Shown here piece after piece: positions 43,010 through 52,040 of a stretch of DNA of 64,000 nucleotides. The stretch is from Pseudobacteriovorax sp. (lineage in GTDB: Bacteria > Bdellovibrionota_B > Oligoflexia > Oligoflexales > Oligoflexaceae): contig JABSRP010000001.1 of the NCBI GenBank assembly GCA_013215145.1, positions 1 to 64,000 of the forward strand, read 5' to 3'. Numbering within the stretch: the first letter of the stretch is position 1; every line of letters begins with the position of its first letter. A program made the translations under genes and the position numbers. The notes below the pieces were generated by a model. The model ran no database searches and was not told the DNA's origin. It saw nothing but the letters and a program-made list of their open reading frames with translations.

Positions 43010-44035
43010 ATGGCAAACGAAAAGAATTTATATAAAGAGGCGGGAGTTGATGTTGCTAAAGGTGATCAGCTAGTAGGCTGGCTACAACAAGACAAACATT
43101 CAATAAAGCATGAATTAGGTTCTGTAGTATCAGGAATCGGTGGCTTTGCGGGACTGTTTCGGCCCGACTTTACAGGTATTGATGATCCTATCATGGTGGC
43201 AGGGACCGATGGAGTAGGGACAAAAGTGCTGCTCGGTATCGAACAGAATCAGGTCGAAGGACTTGGCGTTGATCTTGTTGCCATGTGCGTCAACGACCTA
43301 TATACCATCGGCGCAAAACCGATGTTTTTTCTCGATTACTATGCCACAGGTGAGCTTGAAGACGATCAGTTTAAAGGTATCCTAAAAGGAATTAAAGACG
43401 GACTAAATCAATCAAATACATTACTATTAGGGGGAGAAACGGCCGAACTTCCTGGACTCTATGAAAAAGGTCATTTCGATTTAGCAGGCTTCGTCGTGGG
43501 GGTTGTCGATGGTAAAAAATTATTAGGTCCTGAAAAGGTCCGCCATGGAGATAAATTGGTCTCGTTCGCCAGTAATGGATTTCATAGTAATGGTTACTCT
43601 CTACTTAGAAAATGGCACAACGATCAGCCAATGAATCAAGACGATCTGCAAAGACTACTCAACCCAACTAAAATTTACGGCCAGATACCTAAACTCTTAA
43701 GCGAGTTGCCGGAAGACGCCTTCCACGCCCTTGCAAACATTACTGGCGGAGGAATTTCTGGTAACCTACCAAGGGTATTGCCTAAGGACTGCAAGGCAGT
43801 CATCAAAGAAGATCTCGTACCAACACCAGATTGGATGACAAATCTTTGCAGTAAACATGGTGCCACGTTTAGGGATGTCGAGCCTGTACTCAATATGGGC
43901 GTTGGTATGATTGCTGTTGTGGAAGATAAGCACTTTGCTGAATTTATGACACTAGCAACAAAGTACGATCTGGATCCGGTAGAGATTGGCGACATTCAAA
44001 GTCATGATGGCGACGCCATAGTCGAATATAAGTGA
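43010..44035 (+). CDS. purM: Phosphoribosylformylglycinamidine cyclo-ligase
   Basis: A 341-residue AIR synthetase (EC 6.3.3.1), catalysing the ATP-dependent ring closure of FGAM to AIR in purine synthesis. Family motifs are KHELGSVVSGIGGFAGLF, DGVGTKVLLG, GVDLVAMCVNDLYTIGAKPMF (substrate/Mg loop), GGETAELPGLY, FASNGFHSNGYSLLR and ANITGGGISGNLPRVLP. Length is normal. Translation starts with ATG 43010, downstream of AAGGATAAAGG. It lies five bases after the hypothetical gene and ten before pyrB, so it is an operon member. Its usual partner purN is not adjacent here. Confidence 0.95.
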   Translation: MANEKNLYKEAGVDVAKGDQLVGWLQQDKHSIKHELGSVVSGIGGFAGLFRPDFTGIDDPIMVAGTDGVGTKVLLGIEQNQVEGLGVDLVAMCVNDLYTIGAKPMFFLDYYATGELEDDQFKGILKGIKDGLNQSNTLLLGGETAELPGLYEKGHFDLAGFVVGVVDGKKLLGPEKVRHGDKLVSFASNGFHSNGYSLLRKWHNDQPMNQDDLQRLLNPTKIYGQIPKLLSELPEDAFHALANITGGGISGNLPRVLPKDCKAVIKEDLVPTPDWMTNLCSKHGATFRDVEPVLNMGVGMIAVVEDKHFAEFMTLATKYDLDPVEIGDIQSHDGDAIVEYK

Positions 44036-44045
44036 GGTAGCTTCG

Positions 44046-45041
44046 ATGCATTTAGACGATAGACCATTCCACGTACTAGAGTCATCTCAGTTTGATCGTC
44101 CGTTTCTGGATTATATTTGCTTACTCACCGATACCATCCGACGGTTTGATAAGTCAAAAGAAGGGCTCATGTATCTAAGAGGCTTGCTAGCTCATAAAAG
44201 AGCCATGCTTTACTTTACTCAACCTTCCACGCGAACGTTTTTGTCCTTTCAATCTGCCTGCCATATATTAGGCATGCCCACGAGTGAGATACGAGATTCC
44301 TCTACCAGTTCAGAGAGAAAAGGTGAATCGATTGAAGATTCACTTCAGACCTTTTCGTCCTATGTAGATATCATTATTATGAGAACCCAGGTACCTGGAT
44401 TGTGCAATCAAATCGCCAACCATTTGGACAATACAGATCGCCCTGTACCCATCATTAATGCCGGAAGTGGTCCAGACGAGCACCCGACTCAGGCCCTATT
44501 AGATATTTATACCCTCAACCGCAGCTTTATTCGAAGAGGGGGGATCCCTGGAAAAACCATAACTCTTGTCGGTGATTTAAAGCGTGGCCGTACGGTGAGA
44601 TCGTTAAGTCTTCTTCTGGCAAATTATGAAGATATTAAAATACGATTTGTCTCCCCAAAGGAATATCGTATCGAGGATGATCTTAGGCTGCAACTCACGA
44701 AAAAAGGAGTTCAGTTCGAGGAAACCTCAGATTTTATCGGTGCCTTGGACGGAACTGATGCCGTCTATATGACCAGAGTCCAAGATGAGTACGATGCGAA
44801 CAACGAGTCGGCGGCGATCAATATCGACAACTACAGCCTTAAATATGAAGACTTATGTCACTTGAAGAAAGAGGCCGTGATCATGCACCCACTTCCGCGG
44901 CGGACAGAACTAGATACCCGAATCGATAAGGATCCAAGGGCCAAGTATTGGAGGCAGGAACGTAACGGCATGTGGACAAGAGTCGCCCTACTAACTATGA
45001 TTCTAGGTGTACACCGCAATATTGTATTACCGGATTTATAA
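44046..45041 (+). CDS. pyrB: Aspartate carbamoyltransferase, catalytic chain
   Basis: A 331-residue ATCase catalytic subunit (EC 2.1.3.2), which makes N-carbamoyl-L-aspartate from carbamoyl phosphate and aspartate in pyrimidine synthesis. The carbamoyl-phosphate motif QPSTRTFLSFQSACHILG, the loop SSTSSERKGESIED, SGPDEHPTQALLDIYTL, VGDLKRGRTVRSL, TRVQ and the late MHPLPRR are present. Length fits the catalytic chain. No pyrI regulatory gene is seen beside it, so it is probably unregulated by the E. coli-type mechanism. Coupling with purM puts a purine and a pyrimidine step on one transcript. Confidence 0.95.
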   Translation: MHLDDRPFHVLESSQFDRPFLDYICLLTDTIRRFDKSKEGLMYLRGLLAHKRAMLYFTQPSTRTFLSFQSACHILGMPTSEIRDSSTSSERKGESIEDSLQTFSSYVDIIIMRTQVPGLCNQIANHLDNTDRPVPIINAGSGPDEHPTQALLDIYTLNRSFIRRGGIPGKTITLVGDLKRGRTVRSLSLLLANYEDIKIRFVSPKEYRIEDDLRLQLTKKGVQFEETSDFIGALDGTDAVYMTRVQDEYDANNESAAINIDNYSLKYEDLCHLKKEAVIMHPLPRRTELDTRIDKDPRAKYWRQERNGMWTRVALLTMILGVHRNIVLPDL

Positions 45042-45044
45042 GTC

Positions 45045-45875
45045 ATGGAAGAGCTTAAAGTAGCCGCTATAAGCATGAATAGCGGCATAGACAAAGCGGA
45101 GAATGTTGCCAAAGCCATTGAAATGGTGAAACAAGCAGCATCTCAAGGGGCTGATTGGATTCAGCTTCCCGAAGTGTTCACCTATATCGGACCTTATAGC
45201 CGGCTTCATCAGAACAGTGATGGTGAGGGCGATGAGCTCATCGAGACTTTAGGTCAGTTATCCAAGTCACTTGGGATTATTCTATTCGCAGGTAGTATCC
45301 CCGAGACGAGTCATACATCTGATAATAAAGTTTATAACACCAGCTTTGTCTTTAATAGAGATGGCTCTGTCATCGGCAAATATAGGAAGATTCACCTCTT
45401 CAACCTTATAGGTGACGATCAAAAGCCAATCTATCAAGAATCTTCAGGGTTTCTAGCGGGAGATAGCCTAGTTAGTATCGATATAGACGGCTGGCAAGTT
45501 GCCTTGGCTACTTGCTATGATTTGCGATTTCCTGAACTTTTTCTAAAATTAACCCAACGAGCTAAGGTTGATATTTTCAGTTTGCCTTCAGCATTTACCT
45601 ACGAAACAGGAAACGCTCATTGGGAGATTCTTCTTCGGTCTCGGGCCATCGAATCTCTGTCCTATGTATTTGCCGCTAACCAGTGTGGTTGGAAGGCTGA
45701 CCGGAAGCGTTGCTATGGGCATTCCATGATTGTCGATCCATGGGGTTCAATTCTGGATGAAACCGGCTCAGATGAGCCCGCCATAGCGATAACGACGATC
45801 AAAAAATCTGAGATTAAGAAAGCTAGATCGAAACTACCTATTTATCACGATCGCGAATCAGCGGTTTACTCATGA
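45045..45875 (+). CDS. Nitrilase-superfamily amidohydrolase (Nit/omega-amidase type)
   Basis: A 276-residue carbon-nitrogen hydrolase. The catalytic triad is visible: E43 (LPEVF), K115 (KYRKIHLF) and C157 (ATCYDLRFPELF). This C-Y-D-L-R-F-P-E version is typical of the Nit1/Nit2 branch, which hydrolyses deaminated glutathione or omega-amides, so metabolite repair is the probable job. It starts three bases after pyrB. Its stop overlaps the start of the next gene (ATGA). Substrate not certain. Confidence 0.88.
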   Translation: MEELKVAAISMNSGIDKAENVAKAIEMVKQAASQGADWIQLPEVFTYIGPYSRLHQNSDGEGDELIETLGQLSKSLGIILFAGSIPETSHTSDNKVYNTSFVFNRDGSVIGKYRKIHLFNLIGDDQKPIYQESSGFLAGDSLVSIDIDGWQVALATCYDLRFPELFLKLTQRAKVDIFSLPSAFTYETGNAHWEILLRSRAIESLSYVFAANQCGWKADRKRCYGHSMIVDPWGSILDETGSDEPAIAITTIKKSEIKKARSKLPIYHDRESAVYS

Positions 45876-46900
45876 GTAACCCACTAACTTATAGCTACAG
45901 CTTCGTCAACGGAGTGTTTGGCGACCCAGTCATGGAAGTCGTGAACAAACTCAATGGAAGCATTTACCTCTTCGATCTTGGTGATCTAAAACATTACAAT
46001 GCGAAATCCTTCAATAAAGTCGAATTTGTTTTTGTCTCCCATACCCATATGGATCACTTTTGTGGTTTCGACCATCTACTCAGAGCTAGAATTTCTAGCA
46101 AAAAAAGCCTAACATTTGTCGGACCTAAGGGATTGGCCCAGCAAATTCAGAGTAAAATCTTGGGTTATACCTGGAACCTTATCGAGCCAGAGCAGCTATC
46201 ATTCATCGTCTATGAGATTGAAGATCACCATGCCACTCGTATGGCCAGATTTTCCAAAGCTAGCGAATTTTCTTTCGATTACGAAACAATCCACCTAGAA
46301 AGCCTGGATGTCGACGCCAATACTAAGGTTGAGTTTGTCGCCTTAGATCATAACGGTATCGATTCCATCGCATATTATGTTAGTTTCCCTGATCGCATTA
46401 ATTTGATTCAAGATAAATTTGAAACCTCAGGACTCGCGCAAGGACCTTGGATGTCTGAGCTTCAAAAGCGCTACTTTAATGGAGAGCTAACGTCCCAAAT
46501 CACGATAGACGAAAACGTTTACGAGGCTGACAAATTATTTACCGAGCTTTTTTCCGTCAAAAAAGAAAACTTCATATACGTGACAGACATTGGTTTTACT
46601 AAGGAAAATATCCAAAAAATATCAGCTCGATTTAGCCAAACCTTGGTGTTGTTTTGCGAAACTAATTTTTTGAGTGGAGACTCTGATCGAGCCAAAAACA
46701 AAGCCCATTTAACGACAAAATACGCTTGCCTGCTAGGAAGATATCTTCAGGCAGAGCAGTTAATCAGTTTTCATTACTCTTCGATATATAGAGAAAAATC
46801 AGATATTCAAAATGAAATCGACGAATATTGGAACAAATTTTCCAAACTTTCGCCGCAAAAACTTAAAGAACTAATAGAGCGCGAGTCTTACGCTAACTGA
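45872..46900 (+). CDS. Metallo-beta-lactamase-fold hydrolase, RNase Z-like
   Basis: A 342-residue MBL-fold protein. The signature FVSHTHMDHFCGFDHLLRARI gives the H-x-H-x-D-H metal motif, and the surrounding FGDPV and FDLGD segments recall the RNase Z/ElaC start. Later His (LDHNG, LVLFCETNFLSGD, and a C-terminal ISFHYSSIYR) fit further metal ligands. The length exceeds minimal RNase Z, and the exact tRNA-3'-processing exosite is not identified, so function is best given as RNase Z-like hydrolase. Last gene of the operon; starts inside the nitrilase stop. A hairpin/T-run terminator follows at 46907. Confidence 0.75.
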   Translation: MSNPLTYSYSFVNGVFGDPVMEVVNKLNGSIYLFDLGDLKHYNAKSFNKVEFVFVSHTHMDHFCGFDHLLRARISSKKSLTFVGPKGLAQQIQSKILGYTWNLIEPEQLSFIVYEIEDHHATRMARFSKASEFSFDYETIHLESLDVDANTKVEFVALDHNGIDSIAYYVSFPDRINLIQDKFETSGLAQGPWMSELQKRYFNGELTSQITIDENVYEADKLFTELFSVKKENFIYVTDIGFTKENIQKISARFSQTLVLFCETNFLSGDSDRAKNKAHLTTKYACLLGRYLQAEQLISFHYSSIYREKSDIQNEIDEYWNKFSKLSPQKLKELIERESYAN

Positions 46901-46906
46901 GAGTCA

Positions 46907-46936
46907 TCTCTGCCATCAATGCAGAGACGTCTTTTT
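46907..46936 (+). terminator. Terminator of the purM-pyrB operon
   Basis: TCTCTGC (46907-46913) pairs with GCAGAGA (46921-46927), followed by CGTCTTTTT. It overlaps the end of the convergent small gene at 46916. Confidence 0.5.
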
Positions 46937-47188
46937 AAGTGTATCATCAGTCTCTTCTGTTTCGTCTTGTTCGGGTAAGGCTTCTTTTAGCCGATAAAAC
47001 TCCGTAATAAGATCGAAGCTTTCTGAATCAAGCTGACCTTTCTCTTCCAGTAGTGACCTCAAATTTTTAATGACATCTTGAAGAGTTCCCTGTGATTGAA
47101 GAACACTGTTTAACTCTTGCTTAAGACGAAAAACTTGTGAGCCCAATTCCATAACAGTATATTCGAGTTGGTCAACTCTATTCGACAT
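46916..47188 (-). CDS. Small coiled-coil protein (SlyX-like layout)
   Basis: A 90-residue protein. The start MSNRVDQLEY at 47188 has AGGAG upstream; the open frame continues to 47332. The N-terminal half is a heptad-type coiled coil (LEYTVMELGSQVFRLKQELNSVLQSQGTLQDVI). It recalls SlyX in size and layout (SlyX begins with a similar L-E-x-x-x-x-x-L-E/S pattern), but I cannot assign it. The C-terminus is acidic. No partner identified. Confidence 0.55.
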   Translation of the reverse strand: MSNRVDQLEYTVMELGSQVFRLKQELNSVLQSQGTLQDVIKNLRSLLEEKGQLDSESFDLITEFYRLKEALPEQDETEETDDTLKKTSLH

Positions 47189-47266
47189 ATTTGCTCCTCT
47201 ATGACGTGTTGATAAAGAACCATTCGACCTAAAACGCCAATTACTTAAGGGTATAAAATTCCCAAT

Positions 47267-47294
47267 AAAAAAAAAGCGAGGACTAAGCCTCGCT
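47267..47294 (-). terminator. Rho-independent terminator (minus strand)
   Basis: On the minus strand AGCGAGG pairs with CCTCGCT (47275-47281 with 47288-47294 on the plus strand), followed by T9. It ends the sigma-54 activator gene. Confidence 0.82.
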
Positions 47295-47318
47295 ATTCCA
47301 TGGAAAATATATCGAAGA

Positions 47319-48878
47319 TCAGCTAGATCCACGCTTCTCTAAGCCATATTTATTAACCTTAGTGATCAACCCTGCTCGACTGATTCCAAGCTCTTTTGCA
47401 AGCCTAGACTTATTCCAGCCTGTCCTATCCAAACCCTCGAGAATCATCTGCTTTTCTAAAGACTCCAAGGAATCTTTTAAATTACCGTTAACTCGCAATC
47501 CAGGATATTTCTTGGTAGTAGCTTCCTTGATTCTTGGGGACAAGTAGTCCTCGTTAAGGTCAGTACTCTCTCCAGCGAGGACACAAAGCCTCTCAACTTC
47601 ATTTTCCAGCTCCCGGACATTACCAGGCCATTCATGGTCCATAAGCTTTTCTAAGCAGGATTTCGATAATATTTTCTTTGGCGTCTTTGATGTCTTGGCA
47701 TATTTTTCAAGAAAATGATCTACCAAGAGTACAATATCTTCTTTTCTATCTTTGAGCATCGGTACGAGAACGTTAATCACGTTTAGTCGATAGTATAAAT
47801 CTTCTCGAAACTCCCCGGTTTTCACCATCTCACCAAGGTTCTTGTTCGTCGCTGCCAGGACTCGCACACTACTTTTCCGGACTTCTGTACTCCCTACGGG
47901 GGTAAACGTTCCTTCCTGCAAGACACGCAATAGCTTTACCTGCATCTGCATAGAAGTATCACCAATCTCATCGAGAAATAGAGTCCCGCCATCGGCTGCT
48001 TCGAAAAGTCCTTTTTTATCTTTGACAGCTCCCGTAAATGCCCCCTTCACATGTCCGAACAACTCTGATTCAAGAAGATTTTCGTTGAAGGCACCACAGT
48101 TAACAACAAGAAACTTTTTGTTTTTACGCTTTGAATTGTAGTGAAGAGCTTTGGCGATTAGCTCCTTACCAGTACCATTGGAGCCCTGAACAAGTACCGT
48201 AGCATCCGAATCGCAAATACGTTCTAGCAATCGATATAGATTTTGCATCGGTAACGATTTACCGATCATCTGATCGAAACCGTATCTGACTCCTAGTTCT
48301 TTTGAGAGCTCATTGACCCGCGACTTTTCATCATCGAGGAATTTATGCATGACTAATATCTCATCCACAACCAGCGTCACAAGCTCGGTTAGGTATCTCA
48401 GCTCCTTTTCGGAAAGCACAGGTAGGCTATCGATCCGATCAAGAAGATCCTTGCGATCAGGAAAATCCCGTTCCAAATAGGAACGGATGATCGCTTTTTG
48501 CTCGGCGGCACTATCGACAGCAATAAATCCATCACCAAACACGGTACCCATAAAAATACCGTTCACTTGAATCGGCAGGGATATGATCGAGAAACCAGTC
48601 GCATCTCGCGTGATCCGAGGCTTCTTGCTGCTCATGGATTCCACTGTGGTTTGTCTTGCTGTCGCGACTCTCTTGGCAAACCCTTTGTCATCGGCGACGA
48701 TCGCTTGGCAAATCGGATTCAGGGGGTTAAAAAACTTTCCTTCCGGGACGCCTCTCAAAAAGCCTTTTTTGTCTGTAAAGTTGATTTGGACCTGCCACCA
48801 GTTGCCAATGATTTCTTTTAGCTTTCTGATGACATGAATTTTATCGAAGTCTTCCCACCGAACTTTTTCGTTAGCCAT
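47319..48878 (-). CDS. Sigma-54-dependent transcriptional activator with PocR-like sensor
   Basis: A 519-residue NtrC-type enhancer-binding protein. The N-terminal domain (about 15-180) resembles the PocR/GAF-like ligand-sensing module (GNWWQVQINFTDKKGFLRG, PLNPICQAIV, GFSIISLPIQVNGIFMG) rather than a receiver, so it senses a small molecule directly. The AAA+ domain (about 205-435) has Walker A GSNGTGKELIAKAL, the sigma-54-contacting GAFTGA, Walker B GGTLFLDEIGD and an R-finger region FREDLYYRLNV. The C-terminal Fis-type HTH is WNKSRLAKELGISRAGLITKVNKYG. Start MANEKVRW (48878) is preferred; the frame runs to 48908. A sigma-54 promoter exists before the DUF4360 gene, so that gene is a possible target. 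Confidence 0.9.
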   Translation of the reverse strand: MANEKVRWEDFDKIHVIRKLKEIIGNWWQVQINFTDKKGFLRGVPEGKFFNPLNPICQAIVADDKGFAKRVATARQTTVESMSSKKPRITRDATGFSIISLPIQVNGIFMGTVFGDGFIAVDSAAEQKAIIRSYLERDFPDRKDLLDRIDSLPVLSEKELRYLTELVTLVVDEILVMHKFLDDEKSRVNELSKELGVRYGFDQMIGKSLPMQNLYRLLERICDSDATVLVQGSNGTGKELIAKALHYNSKRKNKKFLVVNCGAFNENLLESELFGHVKGAFTGAVKDKKGLFEAADGGTLFLDEIGDTSMQMQVKLLRVLQEGTFTPVGSTEVRKSSVRVLAATNKNLGEMVKTGEFREDLYYRLNVINVLVPMLKDRKEDIVLLVDHFLEKYAKTSKTPKKILSKSCLEKLMDHEWPGNVRELENEVERLCVLAGESTDLNEDYLSPRIKEATTKKYPGLRVNGNLKDSLESLEKQMILEGLDRTGWNKSRLAKELGISRAGLITKVNKYGLEKRGSS

Positions 48879-48970
48879 GATTTCCTCAACGCCCTTCGTG
48901 ATAACCAAACCTTTGACGGTTGTAGGGTTTATCGGCGCTGTCGCCCAAAAACTTTACAGTAAAAAAGGTA

Positions 48971-48999
48971 AAAAAAATGGCATCTTATAAAAAATGCCA
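48971..48999 (-). terminator. Terminator of the lolA-pncC transcript
   Basis: TGGCAT (48978-48983) and ATGCCA (48994-48999) form a stem; on the minus strand it is followed by T7 or more. It lies just after the lolA stop. Confidence 0.65.
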
Positions 49000-49031
49000 A
49001 AGAAGACTACATCTAGCTGCCTAAATAGTTG

Positions 49032-49670
49032 TCAGCCGTGGTTGCGGACCTTAAACTTCCCTTTTCTCGAAAAACTAAATATTTCCAAACTGTTAGGAGT
49101 GAATTTTGGATTTTTGAAACCAAACTTTGTGTAATTACCATCAAGATACTCAATTTTTATCATACTCACAAATTTTTTTGCCTCGTTGATCCCCACTTCG
49201 ATACTGCGAATATCAGTCCCGGGAGCCTTAGGTTTCAAGGTAATCGTCGGCTGTGTTTTTCCCTTGGCTTTTTCGCTTGGAATAACGTCATATCGTTTGT
49301 ATAGCGTCTGAGGCTGCAGCACCAGATTAACCACTTCGTTAAGCTCTTTTGCCAGTCCGATATTGGTGTTGTAATTCGTAACGGTTTTTTCGGCCTCTCG
49401 AAAATGGGTCAGTACTTTTCCATTGTAATAAAATTCCTCATTCCCAAGTTTTGCGCTGGTGAAGTTCCACCGAAACATATTGGGTTTGGAAAAATGTGCC
49501 GTGCCGTTTCGATCTAAAGACCGATTACGGAGCTTCTTGTATACCGTTTGGGTAAAATCCAAACTTACGTGGTCAATTCCTCTAAATAGCTCTTCATGCT
49601 TCTTTTTCAAATCATCTGCAAAAACTGACGACGCAGACAGAAAAAACAAACAAAGAATAAAATGTTTCAA
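49032..49670 (-). CDS. lolA: Outer-membrane lipoprotein carrier LolA
   Basis: A 212-residue periplasmic protein with signal peptide MKHFILCLFFLSASSVFA. It resembles LolA, which carries lipoproteins from LolCDE to the outer membrane. Family features are HVSLDFTQTVYKKLRNRSLDRNGTAHFSKPNMFRWNF (a typical 'GTAxFxKPxxFRW' with the Arg), the aromatic FYYNGKVLTHF and later NYTKFGFKNPKFTPN. Length and layout fit. It is downstream of pncC with a 15-base gap. Many lipoproteins in this window would depend on it. Confidence 0.88.
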   Translation of the reverse strand: MKHFILCLFFLSASSVFADDLKKKHEELFRGIDHVSLDFTQTVYKKLRNRSLDRNGTAHFSKPNMFRWNFTSAKLGNEEFYYNGKVLTHFREAEKTVTNYNTNIGLAKELNEVVNLVLQPQTLYKRYDVIPSEKAKGKTQPTITLKPKAPGTDIRSIEVGINEAKKFVSMIKIEYLDGNYTKFGFKNPKFTPNSLEIFSFSRKGKFKVRNHG

Positions 49671-49685
49671 TTGATACGACTCCTT

Positions 49686-50189
49686 CTACTTTTGAATCAA
49701 CTTGACCAAAGTCATTAAACCCTTCAGCACAATTTCGGAACGATTGGCTAAGCGATCTCCAGTCAACCGGTGCTCCTGCACGAGTAGCTCTCCAGTTTTC
49801 GCAGCGCAACCCAAATAGATCAAGCCTACAGGCTTTTTGACTGTCCCTCCACCAGGGCCCGCAACCCCTGTGACACTTATAGCATAGTCACTATGAAAGA
49901 GCTCTAAGGTACGGTTGGCCATAGCGGAACAAACCTCCTCTGACACTGCACCAAAGCTGCTAATAATATTCATATCTACTCCAAGAATACCACTTTTTAC
50001 CTCGTTACTGTACGCAGAGATACCACCTAGATAAGTCCGCGATGATCCAGCAAAATGAGTAAAAAGTGTCGCTAGTATTCCACCAGTACAACTCTCGGCA
50101 GTGGCGATGGTCCTAGATTTTTCGTCGAGTCTAGTCTGAATTTGTTGCACAAGGTTCAAACATGACTGCTGATTGGTTAGTATATCCAT
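49686..50189 (-). CDS. pncC: Nicotinamide-nucleotide amidohydrolase (CinA C-terminal type)
   Basis: A 167-residue stand-alone CinA C-terminal (PncC) domain, which deamidates nicotinamide mononucleotide in NAD salvage. It shows IATAESCTGGILATLFTHFAGSS (the Ser-Cys active-site segment), GGISAYSNEVKSGIL and the conserved ISVTGVAGPGGGTVKKPVG. The N-terminal MoaB-like domain of full CinA is absent, as in many bacteria. Upstream of lolA in one transcript; divergent from fadD. Confidence 0.9.
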   Translation of the reverse strand: MDILTNQQSCLNLVQQIQTRLDEKSRTIATAESCTGGILATLFTHFAGSSRTYLGGISAYSNEVKSGILGVDMNIISSFGAVSEEVCSAMANRTLELFHSDYAISVTGVAGPGGGTVKKPVGLIYLGCAAKTGELLVQEHRLTGDRLANRSEIVLKGLMTLVKLIQK

Positions 50190-50304
50190 TTAAGCCTCGC
50201 CCATAGTGTTTTATGTCGCAATTCTGACAAGAATGACGTAAGTTCACTGGATGATTATTTTGCTTTTTAATCTCACTAATACATGTAACTAAGGAGCTTG
50301 TGCA

Positions 50305-51972
50305 ATGAGTCACAGCTGGCTGCAACAATACCCCGCAAACGTGAACCACGAAATAGAAATTCCTGAAGACACAGATATAGCTGGACACATCGAGGCAACA
50401 TGCCGTCAGTATGCCCATAAAACAGCGCTTACCTGTATGGGAGCTGACATTACCTACCGACAGCTTGATCGTATGGCTACCGACTTTGCAGCCTATCTGC
50501 AGAATAATGCAGGTATCGAAAAAGGCGACCGCGTCGCCATCATGCTACCCAATGTGATCCAATTCCCTATTAGTTTGATTGGCGCACAGAAAATTGGTGG
50601 TATCTGTGTCAACACAAACCCACTTTATACGCCAAGAGAAATGAAACACCAGTTTAAAGACAGTGGTGCAAAGGTTATCGTGATCATGGACCTTTTCTTG
50701 GATAAACTGGAAGAGATCATAGGTGATACCGACATTAAGCATGTGATCGTGACTAGTATCGGTGACCAGCTACCTGCTTGGAAAGGCTTGCTCATTGGTA
50801 CCGTTCTCAAGATTAAAGGATTGATCCCCAAGCACGGCCTAACCGTACATAAGTTCAAAGACACTCTGCAAATTGGTTCGACAAAAACCTTTAAACGAGT
50901 GGTCTCGCAACTTGATGACATTGCCGTACTCCAGTACACAGGCGGTACTACAGGTGTTTCAAAAGGCGCCATGCTAACACAACGAAATGTTATTGCGAAC
51001 GTATTGCAAATTCAGGAATGGGCTAAACCCTATATCCTGCGCGGTGATGAGATCATTCTCACTGCTCTGCCCCTATATCACATCTTTGCTTTGACTGTTA
51101 ACTTCTTGGCATTTTTGACCTTGGGTGGTCGTATGGTTCTCTTGCCGAAACCCGTCCCCATTGAAAACACAGTCAAAGCCTTTAAAAAGTATAGGATCAC
51201 CGTCATGACTGGTGTGAATACCTTATTCAACGCCCTCAACAATAACGAAGAATTCCAAAAGCTGGCACCTCGAGATCTAAAAGTAGCGCTAGCAGGCGGC
51301 ATGGCCCTACAAAGCAAAGTCGGCAAAGACTTTCAAAGCATAACAGGTCAGCCGGTAACCGAAGGCTTTGGTCTAACGGAAGCCTCTCCTGTTACCCACT
51401 GTAACCCATTGCATGTGACTCCTCCGCCCAATTCCATTGGCCTTCCTTTACCATCTACAGAATCTAAGGTCGTCGATCCAGATGGCAATGAGGTTGAGAT
51501 GGGAGAAGTTGGAGAGCTGATCGTTAAGGGACCCCAAGTCATGAAAGGCTATTGGAAACGTGAGGACGAGACCGCTAAGACCATTAAGGATGGTTGGCTC
51601 TGGACAGGCGACATGGCCAAAGCAGATAGCTCAGGATACTTCTATATCGTCGACCGAAAGAAGGATATGATTTTAGTTTCTGGGTTTAATGTCTATCCTA
51701 ATGAGGTGGAAGATGTTCTCGCCTCTCACCCCAAGGTGTTGGAAGCCGCCGTTATCGGAGTCGAAAGCAGCAGTAGCGGGGAATCGGTAAAGGCATTCAT
51801 CGTCAAAAAGGATGAGAGCTTAACGGAGGACGAACTCAAGGAATACTGTACCAATAATCTAGCAGGGTACAAACGTCCCAAATTCTATGCCTTCGAAAAA
51901 GAGTTACCCAAAAGCAACGTGGGCAAAATTCTGCGAAGGGAACTTCGAGAAAACATCAAAAAAGAGGCCTAA
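50305..51972 (+). CDS. fadD: Long-chain fatty acid--CoA ligase
   Basis: A 555-residue acyl-CoA synthetase of the ANL superfamily (EC 6.2.1.3). Motifs are YTGGTTGVSKGAMLT (AMP-binding P-loop), LTALPLYHIFALT, GFGLTEASPVTHCNP, DGWLWTGDMAKADSSGYFYIVDRKKDM and FNVYPNEVEDVL, with the late catalytic Lys in LPKSNVGKILRREL. It activates fatty acids for beta-oxidation or phospholipid use. ATG has a strong ribosome site (AAGGAG). Monocistronic, followed by a strong terminator. Confidence 0.93.
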   Translation: MSHSWLQQYPANVNHEIEIPEDTDIAGHIEATCRQYAHKTALTCMGADITYRQLDRMATDFAAYLQNNAGIEKGDRVAIMLPNVIQFPISLIGAQKIGGICVNTNPLYTPREMKHQFKDSGAKVIVIMDLFLDKLEEIIGDTDIKHVIVTSIGDQLPAWKGLLIGTVLKIKGLIPKHGLTVHKFKDTLQIGSTKTFKRVVSQLDDIAVLQYTGGTTGVSKGAMLTQRNVIANVLQIQEWAKPYILRGDEIILTALPLYHIFALTVNFLAFLTLGGRMVLLPKPVPIENTVKAFKKYRITVMTGVNTLFNALNNNEEFQKLAPRDLKVALAGGMALQSKVGKDFQSITGQPVTEGFGLTEASPVTHCNPLHVTPPPNSIGLPLPSTESKVVDPDGNEVEMGEVGELIVKGPQVMKGYWKREDETAKTIKDGWLWTGDMAKADSSGYFYIVDRKKDMILVSGFNVYPNEVEDVLASHPKVLEAAVIGVESSSSGESVKAFIVKKDESLTEDELKEYCTNNLAGYKRPKFYAFEKELPKSNVGKILRRELRENIKKEA

Positions 51973-52030
51973 TAGCAGGCCTCTCATGTTCAAGATAACG
52001 TAAAGTCAGCTTTTAAAGCTGACTTTTTTT
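51963..52030 (+). terminator. Double terminator of fadD
   Basis: AGAGGCCT (51963-51970) with AGGCCTCT (51977-51984) overlaps the stop codon. A second stem, AAAGTCAGC with GCTGACTTT (52002-52026), is followed by T7. Confidence 0.82.
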
Positions 52031-52040
52031 GTTCTGATTT

